Positions 1 through 4,888 of a stretch of DNA of 5,705 bases are shown in pieces. Position 1 is the stretch's first letter, and every line of letters starts with the position of its first letter. The translations under genes and the position numbers were made by a program. The notes beneath the pieces are model-generated. The model made no database searches. It was not told the origin of the DNA and saw only the letters and a program-made list of their open reading frames with translations. The stretch is from UBA8518 sp041659585 (lineage in GTDB: Bacteria; Patescibacteriota; Minisyncoccia; Moranbacterales; UBA2206), in contig JBAZXY010000093.1 in NCBI GenBank assembly GCA_041659585.1, positions 1-5,705 of the forward strand, given 5' to 3'.

Positions 1-1704
1 GCAGATATTTGCGAGACCAAGGCCGGTGCCTTTCAGATTGTTATTACTGAAATGACGTATGCTACTAATAAAGCGGCGATGATTGAAAAAATGGCTGATT
101 TGGTGCATGAAGGCAAAATTGTCGGTATCAAAGACATTCGAGATGAGTCTGATAAAGACGGCGTGCGCTTGGTAATTGATCTGAAGAAAGATGCTTATCC
201 GCAAAAAGTGCTGAATAAGCTTTATTCGCTGACAGATTTACAAAAGAATTTCGGTGTGAATATGCTAGCGCTAGTTGATGGAATTGAGCCGACAGTCCTT
301 AATCTTAAAGCTATTCTGGAATATTATATTGTGCATAGAAAAATTGTGGTGACTCGTAAAACCCAATTTGAATTAGATAAGGCTAAGGATAGAGCGCATA
401 TTTTGGAAGGATTGAAAAAAGCCTTGGATCACATCGATGAGATTATTGAAACTATCAAGAAATCCCAAACCAGAGAGTTGGCCCATGTTAATTTGATGAA
501 AAAATTCAAATTTTCCGATCGGCAAACCACCGCTATCTTGGAAATGCGCTTGCAAACTCTAGCTGGGCTAGAAAGAAAAAAGATTGAAGACGAACTGAAA
601 GAAAAATTAGCCTTGATCAAAGAATTAGAAGCTATTTTGAAAAGTGAAAAAAAGATTCTAGATATTGTGAGAAATGAATTATTGCGAGTGAAGGAGAAAT
701 TTGGTGATGAGCGAAGAACGAAAGTAATCAACTCTGGTGTAGGTGAATTCAAACAAGAGGATTTGGTGCCTAATGAAGAGGCTATCATCACCATCACCGA
801 ACATGGTTATATTAAGCGAATGGACCCCACCGTGTATAAGGTGCAGAAGCGTGGAGGTAAGGGGGTTATTGGAGCAGTGACTAAAGAAGAAGATGGTATA
901 AAAAAGGTGTTGGCCGTAATGACCCATGATGATTTGCTTTTCTTTACGGATTCAGGAAAAGTTTTCCAAACCAAGGCTTATGAAATTCCAACCTCTTCTC
1001 GCATCGCTAAGGGACAATCAGTCATTAATTTCCTACAACTTTCTCAGGAAGAAACTGTAACCGCTATTGTGCCGTTTGTGAAAGATGATAAATTCAAATA
1101 TCTCCTGATGACCACTGAGCTTGGAACGGTGAAGAAAACTCCAATGGAAGATTTTGCTAATGTGAGACGTAGCGGCTTGATTGCCATAAATTTAGTCAAG
1201 GGTGATACGTTGAAATGGGTAGAGGCTACTACTGGAGAAGATGAAATTATCATTACCACCTCCAAAGGACAAGCTATTCGTTTCAAAGAGGCTGATGTGC
1301 GGGCGATGGGACGCAGCGCGACCGGCGTGCGGGGTATCAAACTTCGCAAAGATGACAGTGTGGTTGGTATGGACGCCGTTTTCAAAAATCAAAAAGGCAA
1401 TCAGTTAATGATTATCACGGAGAATGGATATGGCAAACGGTCTGATTTGAAGGCATATAAGATTCAGAAGCGCGGTGGTTCTGGAATAAAAACTGCCAAC
1501 GTCACCAGCAAAACTGGCAATGTGGTGGGAGCTAATATTGTGAATATGGATCAGATGGAAGAGGATCTCATCTTGAGTTCCGTCAAAGGCCAGATTATTA
1601 GAATCCCATTAAAGAGTGTTCCCACTCTTGGCCGGGCAACGCAAGGCGTGCGAGTGATGAAGCCACAGTCAGGTGATAAGGTAGCAGCAACTACTGTCTT
1701 GTAA
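1..1704 (+). CDS. gyrA: DNA gyrase subunit A, 5'-truncated by the window edge
   Basis: Frame 1 is open from the first base, so the ATG at 52 is internal; 567 residues are visible. Compared with the family, about 250-270 N-terminal residues, including the catalytic tyrosine, lie outside. GyrA is the DNA-cleaving and wrapping subunit of gyrase (GyrA2GyrB2), which introduces negative supercoils using ATP. Visible in order: the end of the breakage-reunion domain (VITEMTYATNKA, then DIRDESDKDG near residues 43-52), the helical dimer-gate region with NLKAILEYYIVHRK and AILEMRLQTLAGLE, the FGDERRTKV junction near 234-242, then the beta-pinwheel C-terminal domain. QKRGGKG at residues 282-288 (nt 844-864) is a GyrA-box, which supports gyrase over topoisomerase IV ParC. 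A second box-like QKRGGSG lies at 489-495. The protein ends soon after the last blade without an acidic tail. TAA at 1702 is followed by a terminator, so no gene is co-transcribed downstream. The identification is secure. Confidence 0.96.
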   Translation, partial: ADICETKAGAFQIVITEMTYATNKAAMIEKMADLVHEGKIVGIKDIRDESDKDGVRLVIDLKKDAYPQKVLNKLYSLTDLQKNFGVNMLALVDGIEPTVLNLKAILEYYIVHRKIVVTRKTQFELDKAKDRAHILEGLKKALDHIDEIIETIKKSQTRELAHVNLMKKFKFSDRQTTAILEMRLQTLAGLERKKIEDELKEKLALIKELEAILKSEKKILDIVRNELLRVKEKFGDERRTKVINSGVGEFKQEDLVPNEEAIITITEHGYIKRMDPTVYKVQKRGGKGVIGAVTKEEDGIKKVLAVMTHDDLLFFTDSGKVFQTKAYEIPTSSRIAKGQSVINFLQLSQEETVTAIVPFVKDDKFKYLLMTTELGTVKKTPMEDFANVRRSGLIAINLVKGDTLKWVEATTGEDEIIITTSKGQAIRFKEADVRAMGRSATGVRGIKLRKDDSVVGMDAVFKNQKGNQLMIITENGYGKRSDLKAYKIQKRGGSGIKTANVTSKTGNVVGANIVNMDQMEEDLILSSVKGQIIRIPLKSVPTLGRATQGVRVMKPQSGDKVAATTVL

Positions 1705-1721
1705 TAGTGATAGGTAGAAAT

Positions 1722-1752
1722 AAAAAAGACGAGCTTCACGCTCGTCTTTTTT
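1722..1752. terminator. Bidirectional intrinsic terminator after gyrA
   Basis: A perfect 7-bp stem GACGAGC (1728-1734) / GCTCGTC (1740-1746) encloses the loop TTCAC. It is flanked by six A (1722-1727) and six T (1747-1752), which extend the stem and give a U-tract on either strand. It lies 17 nt after the gyrA stop and would also end leftward transcription from the minus-strand promoter at 2013-2041. Confidence 0.9.
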
Positions 1753-2006
1753 GTATCATTTTGAGCCCATAAACACAGGGTTTTATGCACAAAAAAATTG
1801 TCACGTCTGAAAATGGCGTAGGAGTGGAAATTATTCGAGCTACCTATACAGGTAGCTTTAAAAGAGGTGTAATGTGAAAAATAATCGGCAAAAAAACAAC
1901 TTAGGCCGTTTTTATCGATATTCAATAGGTAAATGGTTAGACTGGATCTAAAAATGCTAAGCTTTAAATGAGGCTGTAGCAACTTTGGCGCCAAGGAAAA
2001 GAGCTT
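1722..2006 (-). ncRNA. Candidate noncoding RNA, about 285 nt, family not recognised
   Basis: This stretch is bounded on the minus strand by a perfect sigma70-type promoter (2013-2041) and an intrinsic terminator (1722-1752), predicting a discrete transcript from about 2006 to 1722. Several local hairpins are visible: AGCTACCT/AGGTAGCT with a 4-nt loop (1838-1857), CATAAA/TTTATG (1768-1787), the self-complementary TTGGCGCCAA near the 5' end (1985-1994), and the terminator stem. A TTG-started reading frame crosses the region but runs through the terminator and deep into antisense gyrA, and its composition is not protein-like. I looked for hallmarks of tmRNA (tRNA-like ends), RNase P RNA (conserved P4 bases), SRP RNA (GGAAG/GCAGCC region) and the 6S RNA closing stem, and found none. 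What is seen is the promoter, terminator and hairpins; that the product is a stable RNA is inference. It could also be an antisense regulator or a short decaying leader. Confidence 0.5.
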
Positions 2007-2012
2007 ATCTAA

Positions 2013-2041
2013 ATTATAACATAAATATATTGCAATGTCAA
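2013..2041 (-). promoter_or_regulatory. Perfect consensus sigma70-type promoter, leftward
   Basis: On the minus strand TTGACA (complement of 2036-2041) and TATAAT (complement of 2013-2018) are separated by exactly 17 bp. Both hexamers match the consensus at all six positions. The predicted start is near 2005-2008, where the minus strand is purine-rich. Transcription would run away from the parS array and towards gyrA, ending at the shared terminator. No protein gene lies in its path. Confidence 0.78.
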
Positions 2042-2084
2042 CTCAAGGTGTAGGTCAAAATGTGTGAAGCCGGAATATTTATAT

Positions 2085-2121
2085 TGTTCCACTGGCCTAC
2101 CAGGCAGGTAGGCGTGGAACA
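2085..2121. repeat. parS: parS copy 1, split at its centre by a 21-bp insert
   Basis: The left half TGTTCCAC (2085-2092) and right half GTGGAACA (2114-2121) join to an exact parS if 2093-2113 is removed. The flanking T at 2084 and A at 2122 extend this to an 18-bp palindrome. The interruption falls exactly on the dyad axis. It spaces the half-sites by 21 bp, about two helical turns, so they remain on the same face of the helix. Binding by ParB is uncertain. Confidence 0.85.
2093..2113. mobile_element. Small palindromic insert inside parS copy 1
   Basis: The 21-bp insert consists of TG followed by a perfect 7-bp inverted repeat GCCTACC (2095-2101) / GGTAGGC (2107-2113) around the loop AGGCA. 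It is GC-rich within AT-rich surroundings. Together with the parS arms it can form a stem of 9 plus 7 bp with a 2-nt bulge. No target-site duplication is evident. A short GC-rich palindrome of this kind would fit a dispersed REP- or MITE-like intergenic repeat; that is inference, because only one copy is in the window. Confidence 0.5.
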
Positions 2122-2155
2122 AATCTTGGTGATCCAAATAAAGTGTCTCATAAAT

Positions 2156-2171
2156 TGTTCCACGTGGAACA
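2156..2171. repeat. parS: parS copy 2, exact
   Basis: Exact TGTTCCACGTGGAACA, preceded by TAAAT and followed by CTTGG. It lies 34 bp to the right of the split copy. Confidence 0.9.
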
Positions 2172-2280
2172 CTTGGTAGTATTGTTTACGGATGATCATC
2201 CCCTATCTGTTGGAGAAAATAATATTTGGATATGATGTATTGGATTATTGGTAAATTAATTCCCCGTGGTTTTTCTTGAT

Positions 2281-2296
2281 TGTTCCACGTGGAACA
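2281..2296. repeat. parS: parS copy 3, exact
   Basis: Exact TGTTCCACGTGGAACA in AT-rich spacer. A DnaA-box-like TTATACACA on the minus strand follows at 2317-2325. Confidence 0.9.
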
Positions 2297-2316
2297 TCTT
2301 TGAAATAGGTTGTTTT

Positions 2317-2325
2317 TGTGTATAA
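2317..2325 (-). other. DnaA-box-like nonamer
   Basis: The minus strand reads TTATACACA, matching the DnaA box TTATNCACA at every specified base. Weaker same-strand relatives lie at 2587-2595 (ATATTCACA, one mismatch) and 2652-2660 (ATTTCCACA, one mismatch to the looser TTWTNCACA). Another full match, TTATGCACA, is at 1783-1791 on the + strand, inside the candidate RNA gene. The 2317 site also overlaps a TATAAT at 2321-2326, so chance or promoter function is possible. Confidence 0.35.
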
Positions 2326-2327
2326 TG

Positions 2328-2358
2328 TTAAATAAGGGTGGGCAAAAGGCTTATTTAA
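2328..2358. repeat. 9-bp inverted repeat
   Basis: TTAAATAAG (2328-2336) and CTTATTTAA (2350-2358) are perfect inverted copies separated by 13 nt of mostly G and A. It sits just downstream of a TATAAT at 2321-2326 that lacks a good -35. It could be a protein-binding site or a chance feature of AT-rich DNA. Confidence 0.3.
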
Positions 2359-2416
2359 TGGATGAATATTGGTATATAAAATAATTAAGAATAATGACGT
2401 ATTTTTTAGGGATGAA

Positions 2417-2432
2417 TGTTTCACGCGGAACA
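2417..2432. repeat. parS: parS copy 4, degenerate
   Basis: TGTTTCACGCGGAACA differs from the array consensus at position 5 (C to T) and position 10 (T to C). The position 5 change is tolerated in other bacterial parS sites, which commonly read TGTTTCACG. The position 10 change alters the central CACGTG core to CACGCG and should weaken ParB binding. It is the most diverged copy. Confidence 0.7.
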
Positions 2433-2485
2433 ACTCTTCGTAAGTTAATTAAATATAGATACTACTGGGTTATATATAAGGCAAA

Positions 2486-2501
2486 TGTTCCACGTGGAAC
2501 A
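2486..2501. repeat. parS: parS copy 5, exact
   Basis: Exact TGTTCCACGTGGAACA. The A at 2485 makes an ATG that would open an MFHVEH peptide, but that frame stops after 17 codons. Confidence 0.9.
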
Positions 2502-2546
2502 TCGTTTGTGGTGTTATCTGTGCCGTATCAATATTTAGAATAATTT

Positions 2547-2562
2547 TGTTCCACGTGGAACA
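2547..2562. repeat. parS: parS copy 6, exact
   Basis: Exact TGTTCCACGTGGAACA, 45 bp beyond the end of copy 5, the shortest gap between exact copies. It is followed by a very AT-rich stretch (2581-2650). Confidence 0.9.
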
Positions 2563-2659
2563 TATGTTTCTTGGGTAGATAAAGAATGTGAATATGTATA
2601 AAAGAATAAATATTAATATTGATTACAGATATGAATAGATGATAGTTAATCTGTGGAAA

Positions 2660-2675
2660 TGTTCCACGTGGAACA
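2660..2675. repeat. parS: parS copy 7, exact
   Basis: Exact TGTTCCACGTGGAACA, directly after the weak DnaA-box-like nonamer at 2652-2660, with which it shares one base. Confidence 0.9.
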
Positions 2676-2808
2676 AATTATTGGTGTGTGGTGGGTGGAT
2701 GCCGATTTGTTGTAGTTGTAATAAATCTTTTTGTGGAGTTAATAGGCTTTCTGTTAACTTATAATTTACTGATGGTTGCGTTTTTAAGGGGTGTTTTTTT
2801 TCTGTAAA

Positions 2809-2824
2809 TGTTCCACGTGGAACT
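2809..2824. repeat. parS: parS copy 8, last base changed
   Basis: TGTTCCACGTGGAACT differs only at the outermost base, outside the 14-bp GTTCCACGTGGAAC core. It should still be a functional ParB site. Confidence 0.87.
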
Positions 2825-2866
2825 TTTTTTGTATAATAGATTGGGAATATTGAGTGACTTAATAGT

Positions 2867-2894
2867 TAAAATTGTTCCACGTGGAACAATTTTA
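2867..2894. repeat. parS: parS copy 9, exact, within a 28-bp perfect palindrome
   Basis: The exact 16-mer is at 2873-2888. Six further base pairs on each side (TAAAAT on the left, ATTTTA on the right) are also symmetric, giving 14 bp per arm without a gap. The other copies lose symmetry much sooner. The A-rich left arm and T-rich right arm also make it a weak hairpin, but it lacks the loop and U-tract of a typical terminator. Confidence 0.88.
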
Positions 2895-2928
2895 GGGATA
2901 TTGATGGTGTGATGTGAAACTGCTTTGA

Positions 2929-2957
2929 TTGACAAATAATAGTTTTTGTTGTGTAAT
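2929..2957 (+). promoter_or_regulatory. Consensus-like promoter upstream of the tRNA block
   Basis: TTGACA (2929-2934) is followed after 17 bp by TGTAAT (2952-2957), a 5 of 6 match to TATAAT. A start near 2964 would give a leader of about 135 nt before tRNA-Ala. The leader holds small hairpins such as TCCT/AGGA around 3048-3059 but no clear reading frame. It may be a second tRNA promoter or drive a short RNA. Confidence 0.5.
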
Positions 2958-3059
2958 GCAGGTAACTGCGGTTGAGTCGTTCGAGTAGTATAAATTCTGA
3001 TAAATGGCTTATGTTAGCCTTAATTGATGGTTGCTAGCTATGCGGAGTCCTACTGAGGA

Positions 3060-3087
3060 TTGACTAACTCGCCAAAACTGGTATGAT
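3060..3087 (+). promoter_or_regulatory. Probable tRNA-Ala promoter
   Basis: TTGACT (3060-3065) and TATGAT (3082-3087) are spaced by 16 bp, each one base from consensus. The predicted start near 3093-3095 lies just before the mature tRNA at 3099, the short-leader layout usual for a tRNA promoter. Confidence 0.65.
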
Positions 3088-3098
3088 TCATATGTTGC

Positions 3099-3171
3099 GG
3101 GCCATTAGCTCACTTGGTAGAGCGCTTCCATGGCATGGAAGAGGCAATCGGTTCGATTCCGATATGGTCCA
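3099..3171 (+). tRNA. tRNA-Ala, anticodon GGC
   Basis: A 73-nt cloverleaf: acceptor GGGCCAT/ATGGTCC, D stem GCTC/GAGC, anticodon stem CTTCC/GGAAG with loop ATGGCAT (anticodon GGC, reading GCC and GCU), T arm ATCGG-TTCGATT-CCGAT, discriminator A. The third acceptor pair is G-U, the identity element recognised by alanyl-tRNA synthetase, which independently supports Ala. CCA is not encoded (CTA follows the discriminator), so the CCA-adding enzyme encoded downstream is needed to mature it. Confidence 0.96.
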
Positions 3172-3207
3172 CTAATGTTTTTATCTAGAAAGCTTATTTT
3201 GTGTTAG

Positions 3208-3213
3208 TATAAT
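3208..3213 (+). promoter_or_regulatory. Possible -10 element before tRNA-Arg
   Basis: A perfect TATAAT lies 21 nt before the tRNA-Arg start, but no good -35 hexamer is found 16-18 bp upstream. It could be a weak promoter for tRNA-Arg and cca, or the pair of tRNAs may be read from the tRNA-Ala promoter. No terminator separates the two tRNAs. Confidence 0.35.
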
Positions 3214-3234
3214 AACAAAGATTAATTATAGAAT

Positions 3235-3307
3235 GCTTTCGTAGCTCAGTGGATAGAGCGCCGCCGTCCTAAGGCGGGCGTCGTAGGTTCGATTCCTACC
3301 GAGAGCA
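3235..3307 (+). tRNA. tRNA-Arg, anticodon CCT
   Basis: A 73-nt cloverleaf: acceptor GCTTTCG/CGAGAGC with one T-G wobble at the fourth pair, D stem GCTC/GAGC, anticodon stem CCGCC/GGCGG with loop GTCCTAA (anticodon CCT, reading the AGG codon), T arm GTAGG-TTCGATT-CCTAC, discriminator A. The next bases are CCG rather than CCA, so the tail is not encoded. The cca start codon lies only 13 nt downstream, so the two are probably one transcript, with the tRNA 3' cut freeing the mRNA. Confidence 0.96.
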
Positions 3308-3320
3308 CCGTTGAATACTT

Positions 3321-4778
3321 ATGATCAAAAAAATTCCCTCTCAAATAATTGAGGTCTTGAAGACAATTGAAAAAGCGGGTTACGAAGCCTATGTCGTGGG
3401 CGGGTGTGTGCGAGATTTGCTGATGCAACGCTCTCCGCGGGATTGGGATGTGACGACCAATGCTCATCCGGAGCAGGTGCAAGCTCTTTTTCCGGAGAGT
3501 TTCTATGAAAATGATTTTGGCACGGTGGGAGTGAAGGTAGCGCGGTTTAGTCCGGGTGATTTTGAATATGATGTGGTGGAGGTGACGACGTTTCGGGTGG
3601 AATCAAAATATTCTGACAAACGTCGCCCGGACGCGGTGCGCTTTGCGGAAACTTTAGCGGAGGATCTGAGTCGGCGAGATTTCACTATTAATGCACTGGC
3701 TTTGAAAATATCAAATGGTGATTACAAAATCATTGATTTGTATGAGGGACAAAAGGACTTGCAAAATAAAATCATCCGTACCGTGGGCAATTCTTTAGAG
3801 CGCTTCGACGAGGATGCTTTGCGGATGATGCGAGCTATTCGTTTTCATAGTGAGTTGGGTTTTCAAATTGAGTCGGCTACCTATGCGGCCATTGTGAGTT
3901 TGCGAGAAAATATGCGACACATTTCTCAAGAGAGAATTAAAGATGAATTGGTGAAAATAATTCTCTCCGATGATCCGGCTAGCGGAATTGATATGTTGCA
4001 CGAGACCGGCTTGCTGTCATATGTCATTCCAGAGCTTGAAAAGGGTGTAGGAGTGGCGCAAAGCCATCATCACATATATACGGTCTATAAGCACTGTTTG
4101 TTGTCCCTGAAGCATTGTCCTTCGTCAAAACTAGAAGTGCGCTTGGCCTCGCTTTTTCATGATATTGCTAAGCCGCAAGCCAAACGGGGGCAGGGTGAGG
4201 AGGCTACTTTCTATAATCATGACTATCTGGGGGCTAAGGTGACGGAAGGGATTATGCGTCGATTGCGTTTTTCCAAGGAGGTCACAGAAAAGGTGCGGAT
4301 GTTAGTGGAAAACCATATGTTTTATTATAACCCGGAAGAGGTAGGTGAAAGTTCAGTACGCCGTTTGATTCAAAAAGTGGGGTTGGAGAATATGCAAGAT
4401 TTGATTGATGTGCGGGTGGCGGATCGCTTGGGGTCAGGCGTGCCCAAGGCGAAGCCCTATAAATTGCGCCACTTGGAATATATGGTCGAGAAGCTATCAC
4501 ACGACGCAGTATCTGTGAAGATGCTAAAAATAAACGGCTCGGATTTGATCAGGGAGTTGCGTTTTCAACCGGGACCGAAGATCGGCGCCATTTTAGATGT
4601 GTTGCTATCGGAAGTGATTGAAGATTCCGCTAAGAATGAAAAGGCATTTCTGTTGATTCGCGCCAAGGAATTGGACCAGGAGGATTTGCAAAAACTGCGA
4701 GAGATGGCTAAAATGAAAATAGAGGAGAAAAAAGAAGAAGATGATAAAGAAATCCGTGACAAATATTGGGTGAAATAG
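3321..4778 (+). CDS. cca: CCA tRNA nucleotidyltransferase (class II, with HD domain)
   Basis: 485 residues. The enzyme adds CCA (or part of it) to tRNA 3' ends using CTP and ATP without a nucleic acid template. The head domain has VVGGCVRDLL (25-34), the metal-binding carboxylates of DWDVTT (D41, D43) and RRDFTINALA (118-127). RFDEDALRMMRAIRF (161-175) contains the EDxxR nucleobase-selecting motif (E164, D165, R168). An HD domain follows with H258, H280-D281 (LFHDIAKP), H300 (YNHD) and D368, so a phosphohydrolase activity is possible, as in other HD-containing CCA enzymes. The C-terminus (about 455-483) is highly charged and helical. The ATG at 3321 is the natural start because motif A begins 24 residues later and no upstream start remains in front of the tRNA. 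No Shine-Dalgarno is present in the 13-nt gap. From sequence alone, an A-adding or CC-adding specialist or a poly(A) polymerase of the same superfamily cannot be excluded, but three flanking tRNAs without CCA favour a CCA enzyme. Confidence 0.93.
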   Translation: MIKKIPSQIIEVLKTIEKAGYEAYVVGGCVRDLLMQRSPRDWDVTTNAHPEQVQALFPESFYENDFGTVGVKVARFSPGDFEYDVVEVTTFRVESKYSDKRRPDAVRFAETLAEDLSRRDFTINALALKISNGDYKIIDLYEGQKDLQNKIIRTVGNSLERFDEDALRMMRAIRFHSELGFQIESATYAAIVSLRENMRHISQERIKDELVKIILSDDPASGIDMLHETGLLSYVIPELEKGVGVAQSHHHIYTVYKHCLLSLKHCPSSKLEVRLASLFHDIAKPQAKRGQGEEATFYNHDYLGAKVTEGIMRRLRFSKEVTEKVRMLVENHMFYYNPEEVGESSVRRLIQKVGLENMQDLIDVRVADRLGSGVPKAKPYKLRHLEYMVEKLSHDAVSVKMLKINGSDLIRELRFQPGPKIGAILDVLLSEVIEDSAKNEKAFLLIRAKELDQEDLQKLREMAKMKIEEKKEEDDKEIRDKYWVK

Positions 4779-4784
4779 TTTTTT

Positions 4785-4802
4785 GGGATATGGTGAAATT
4801 GG
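4785..4802 (+). pseudogene. Exact 18-nt duplicate of the tRNA-Leu 5' region
   Basis: GGGATATGGTGAAATTGG is identical to 4890-4907, nucleotides 2-19 of the intact tRNA-Leu, 105 bp downstream. It covers most of the acceptor 5' strand and the D arm, then stops inside the D loop. The anticodon and T arms are absent and no matching 3' acceptor strand follows, so it cannot form a tRNA. It could be a remnant of tandem duplication or one end of an integration event. Confidence 0.7.
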
Positions 4803-4803
4803 C

Positions 4804-4846
4804 CCGCCTCGCGTCGACGAGCAATCGTCTTTGCGATTCGAGGCGG
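4804..4846. repeat. GC-rich compound hairpin after the tRNA-Leu fragment
   Basis: CCGCCTCG (4804-4811) pairs perfectly with CGAGGCGG (4839-4846). Inside, GACGA/TCGTC (4816-4829) closes a GCAA tetraloop of the GNRA type, and AATCG/CGATT offers an alternative fold. It begins one base after the 18-nt tRNA fragment. There is no T tract after it, so it is not a standard terminator. It is clearly more GC-rich than its surroundings, which suggests an inserted structured element or a processing/attenuation signal. Confidence 0.65.
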
Positions 4847-4888
4847 TCATCTCAGCACTACTTGTCGAATAGGTTCAAGGTATTAATT

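Larger units (their letters stand above)
2085..2888. repeat. parS: Array of nine parS-type ParB-binding palindromes
   Basis: Nine sites built on TGTTCCACGTGGAACA occur within 804 bp of noncoding DNA. The 16-bp palindrome matches the broadly conserved bacterial parS consensus (TGTTNCACGTGNAACA; Pseudomonas-type sites carry the same GTTCCACGTGGAAC core). ParB binds parS, loads and spreads in a CTP-dependent manner, recruits SMC, and is moved by the ParA ATPase to segregate origins. Start-to-start spacing of the contiguous sites is irregular (125, 136, 69, 61, 113, 149 and 64 bp), and spacer sequences are not repeated, so this is not a tandem repeat or CRISPR array. No parA or parB lies in the window, so the assignment rests on the motif alone. 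Confidence 0.9.
1705..3098. other. Gene-poor AT-rich segment between gyrA and tRNA-Ala
   Basis: About 1.4 kb without a supportable protein gene. Its left part (1722-2041) holds the terminator and candidate minus-strand RNA, the middle (2085-2888) the parS array, and the right part (2929-3098) two promoters before the tRNAs. The + strand is rich in G over C in the array: by hand count roughly 39 G to 13 C in 2221-2400 and 57 to 18 in 2581-2820, against about 59 to 44 in 1741-2040. The reading frames here are short, several begin inside parS sites, and none looks conserved. Between 2172 and 2280, and between most parS copies, I see only AT-rich spacer. Confidence 0.8.

Noticed and set aside
1551..1994. 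A 147-codon minus-strand frame with a TTG start overlapping gyrA
   Set aside because: It runs through the intrinsic terminator and about 150 nt antisense to gyrA, and its sequence is not protein-like. The region is better explained by a noncoding transcript.
2245..2433. A 62-codon minus-strand frame beginning MFRVKH
   Set aside because: Its start lies within parS copy 4, and the rest crosses parS copy 3 and AT-rich spacer. The composition is that of translated AT-rich noncoding DNA and no ribosome-binding site is present.
2832..2837. TATAAT as a promoter -10 between parS copies 8 and 9
   Set aside because: The -35 position falls on the parS arm (TGTTCC), a poor match, and no gene follows before the better promoters at 2929 and 3060.
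2085..2888. Possible CRISPR array
   Set aside because: The repeats are 16-bp perfect palindromes with spacers from about 45 to 133 bp of irregular length, and no cas genes are nearby. The motif is that of parS.
2808..2912. Short + strand frame of 34 codons starting MFHVE, with similar micro-frames at 2416, 2485 and 2659
   Set aside because: The shared MFHVE or MFHAE start is simply an A before a parS site. The peptides are 10 to 34 residues, unrelated after the parS part, and lack well-placed Shine-Dalgarno sequences.
4764..4777. The cca end TATTGGGTGAAAT resembling the tRNA-Leu 5' region
   Set aside because: The similarity is imperfect and within coding sequence; it is probably coincidental, unlike the exact 18-nt copy just downstream.
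4804..4846. Hairpin as an intrinsic terminator for cca
   Set aside because: There is no T tract after the stem on either strand. It is listed as a structured repeat instead.
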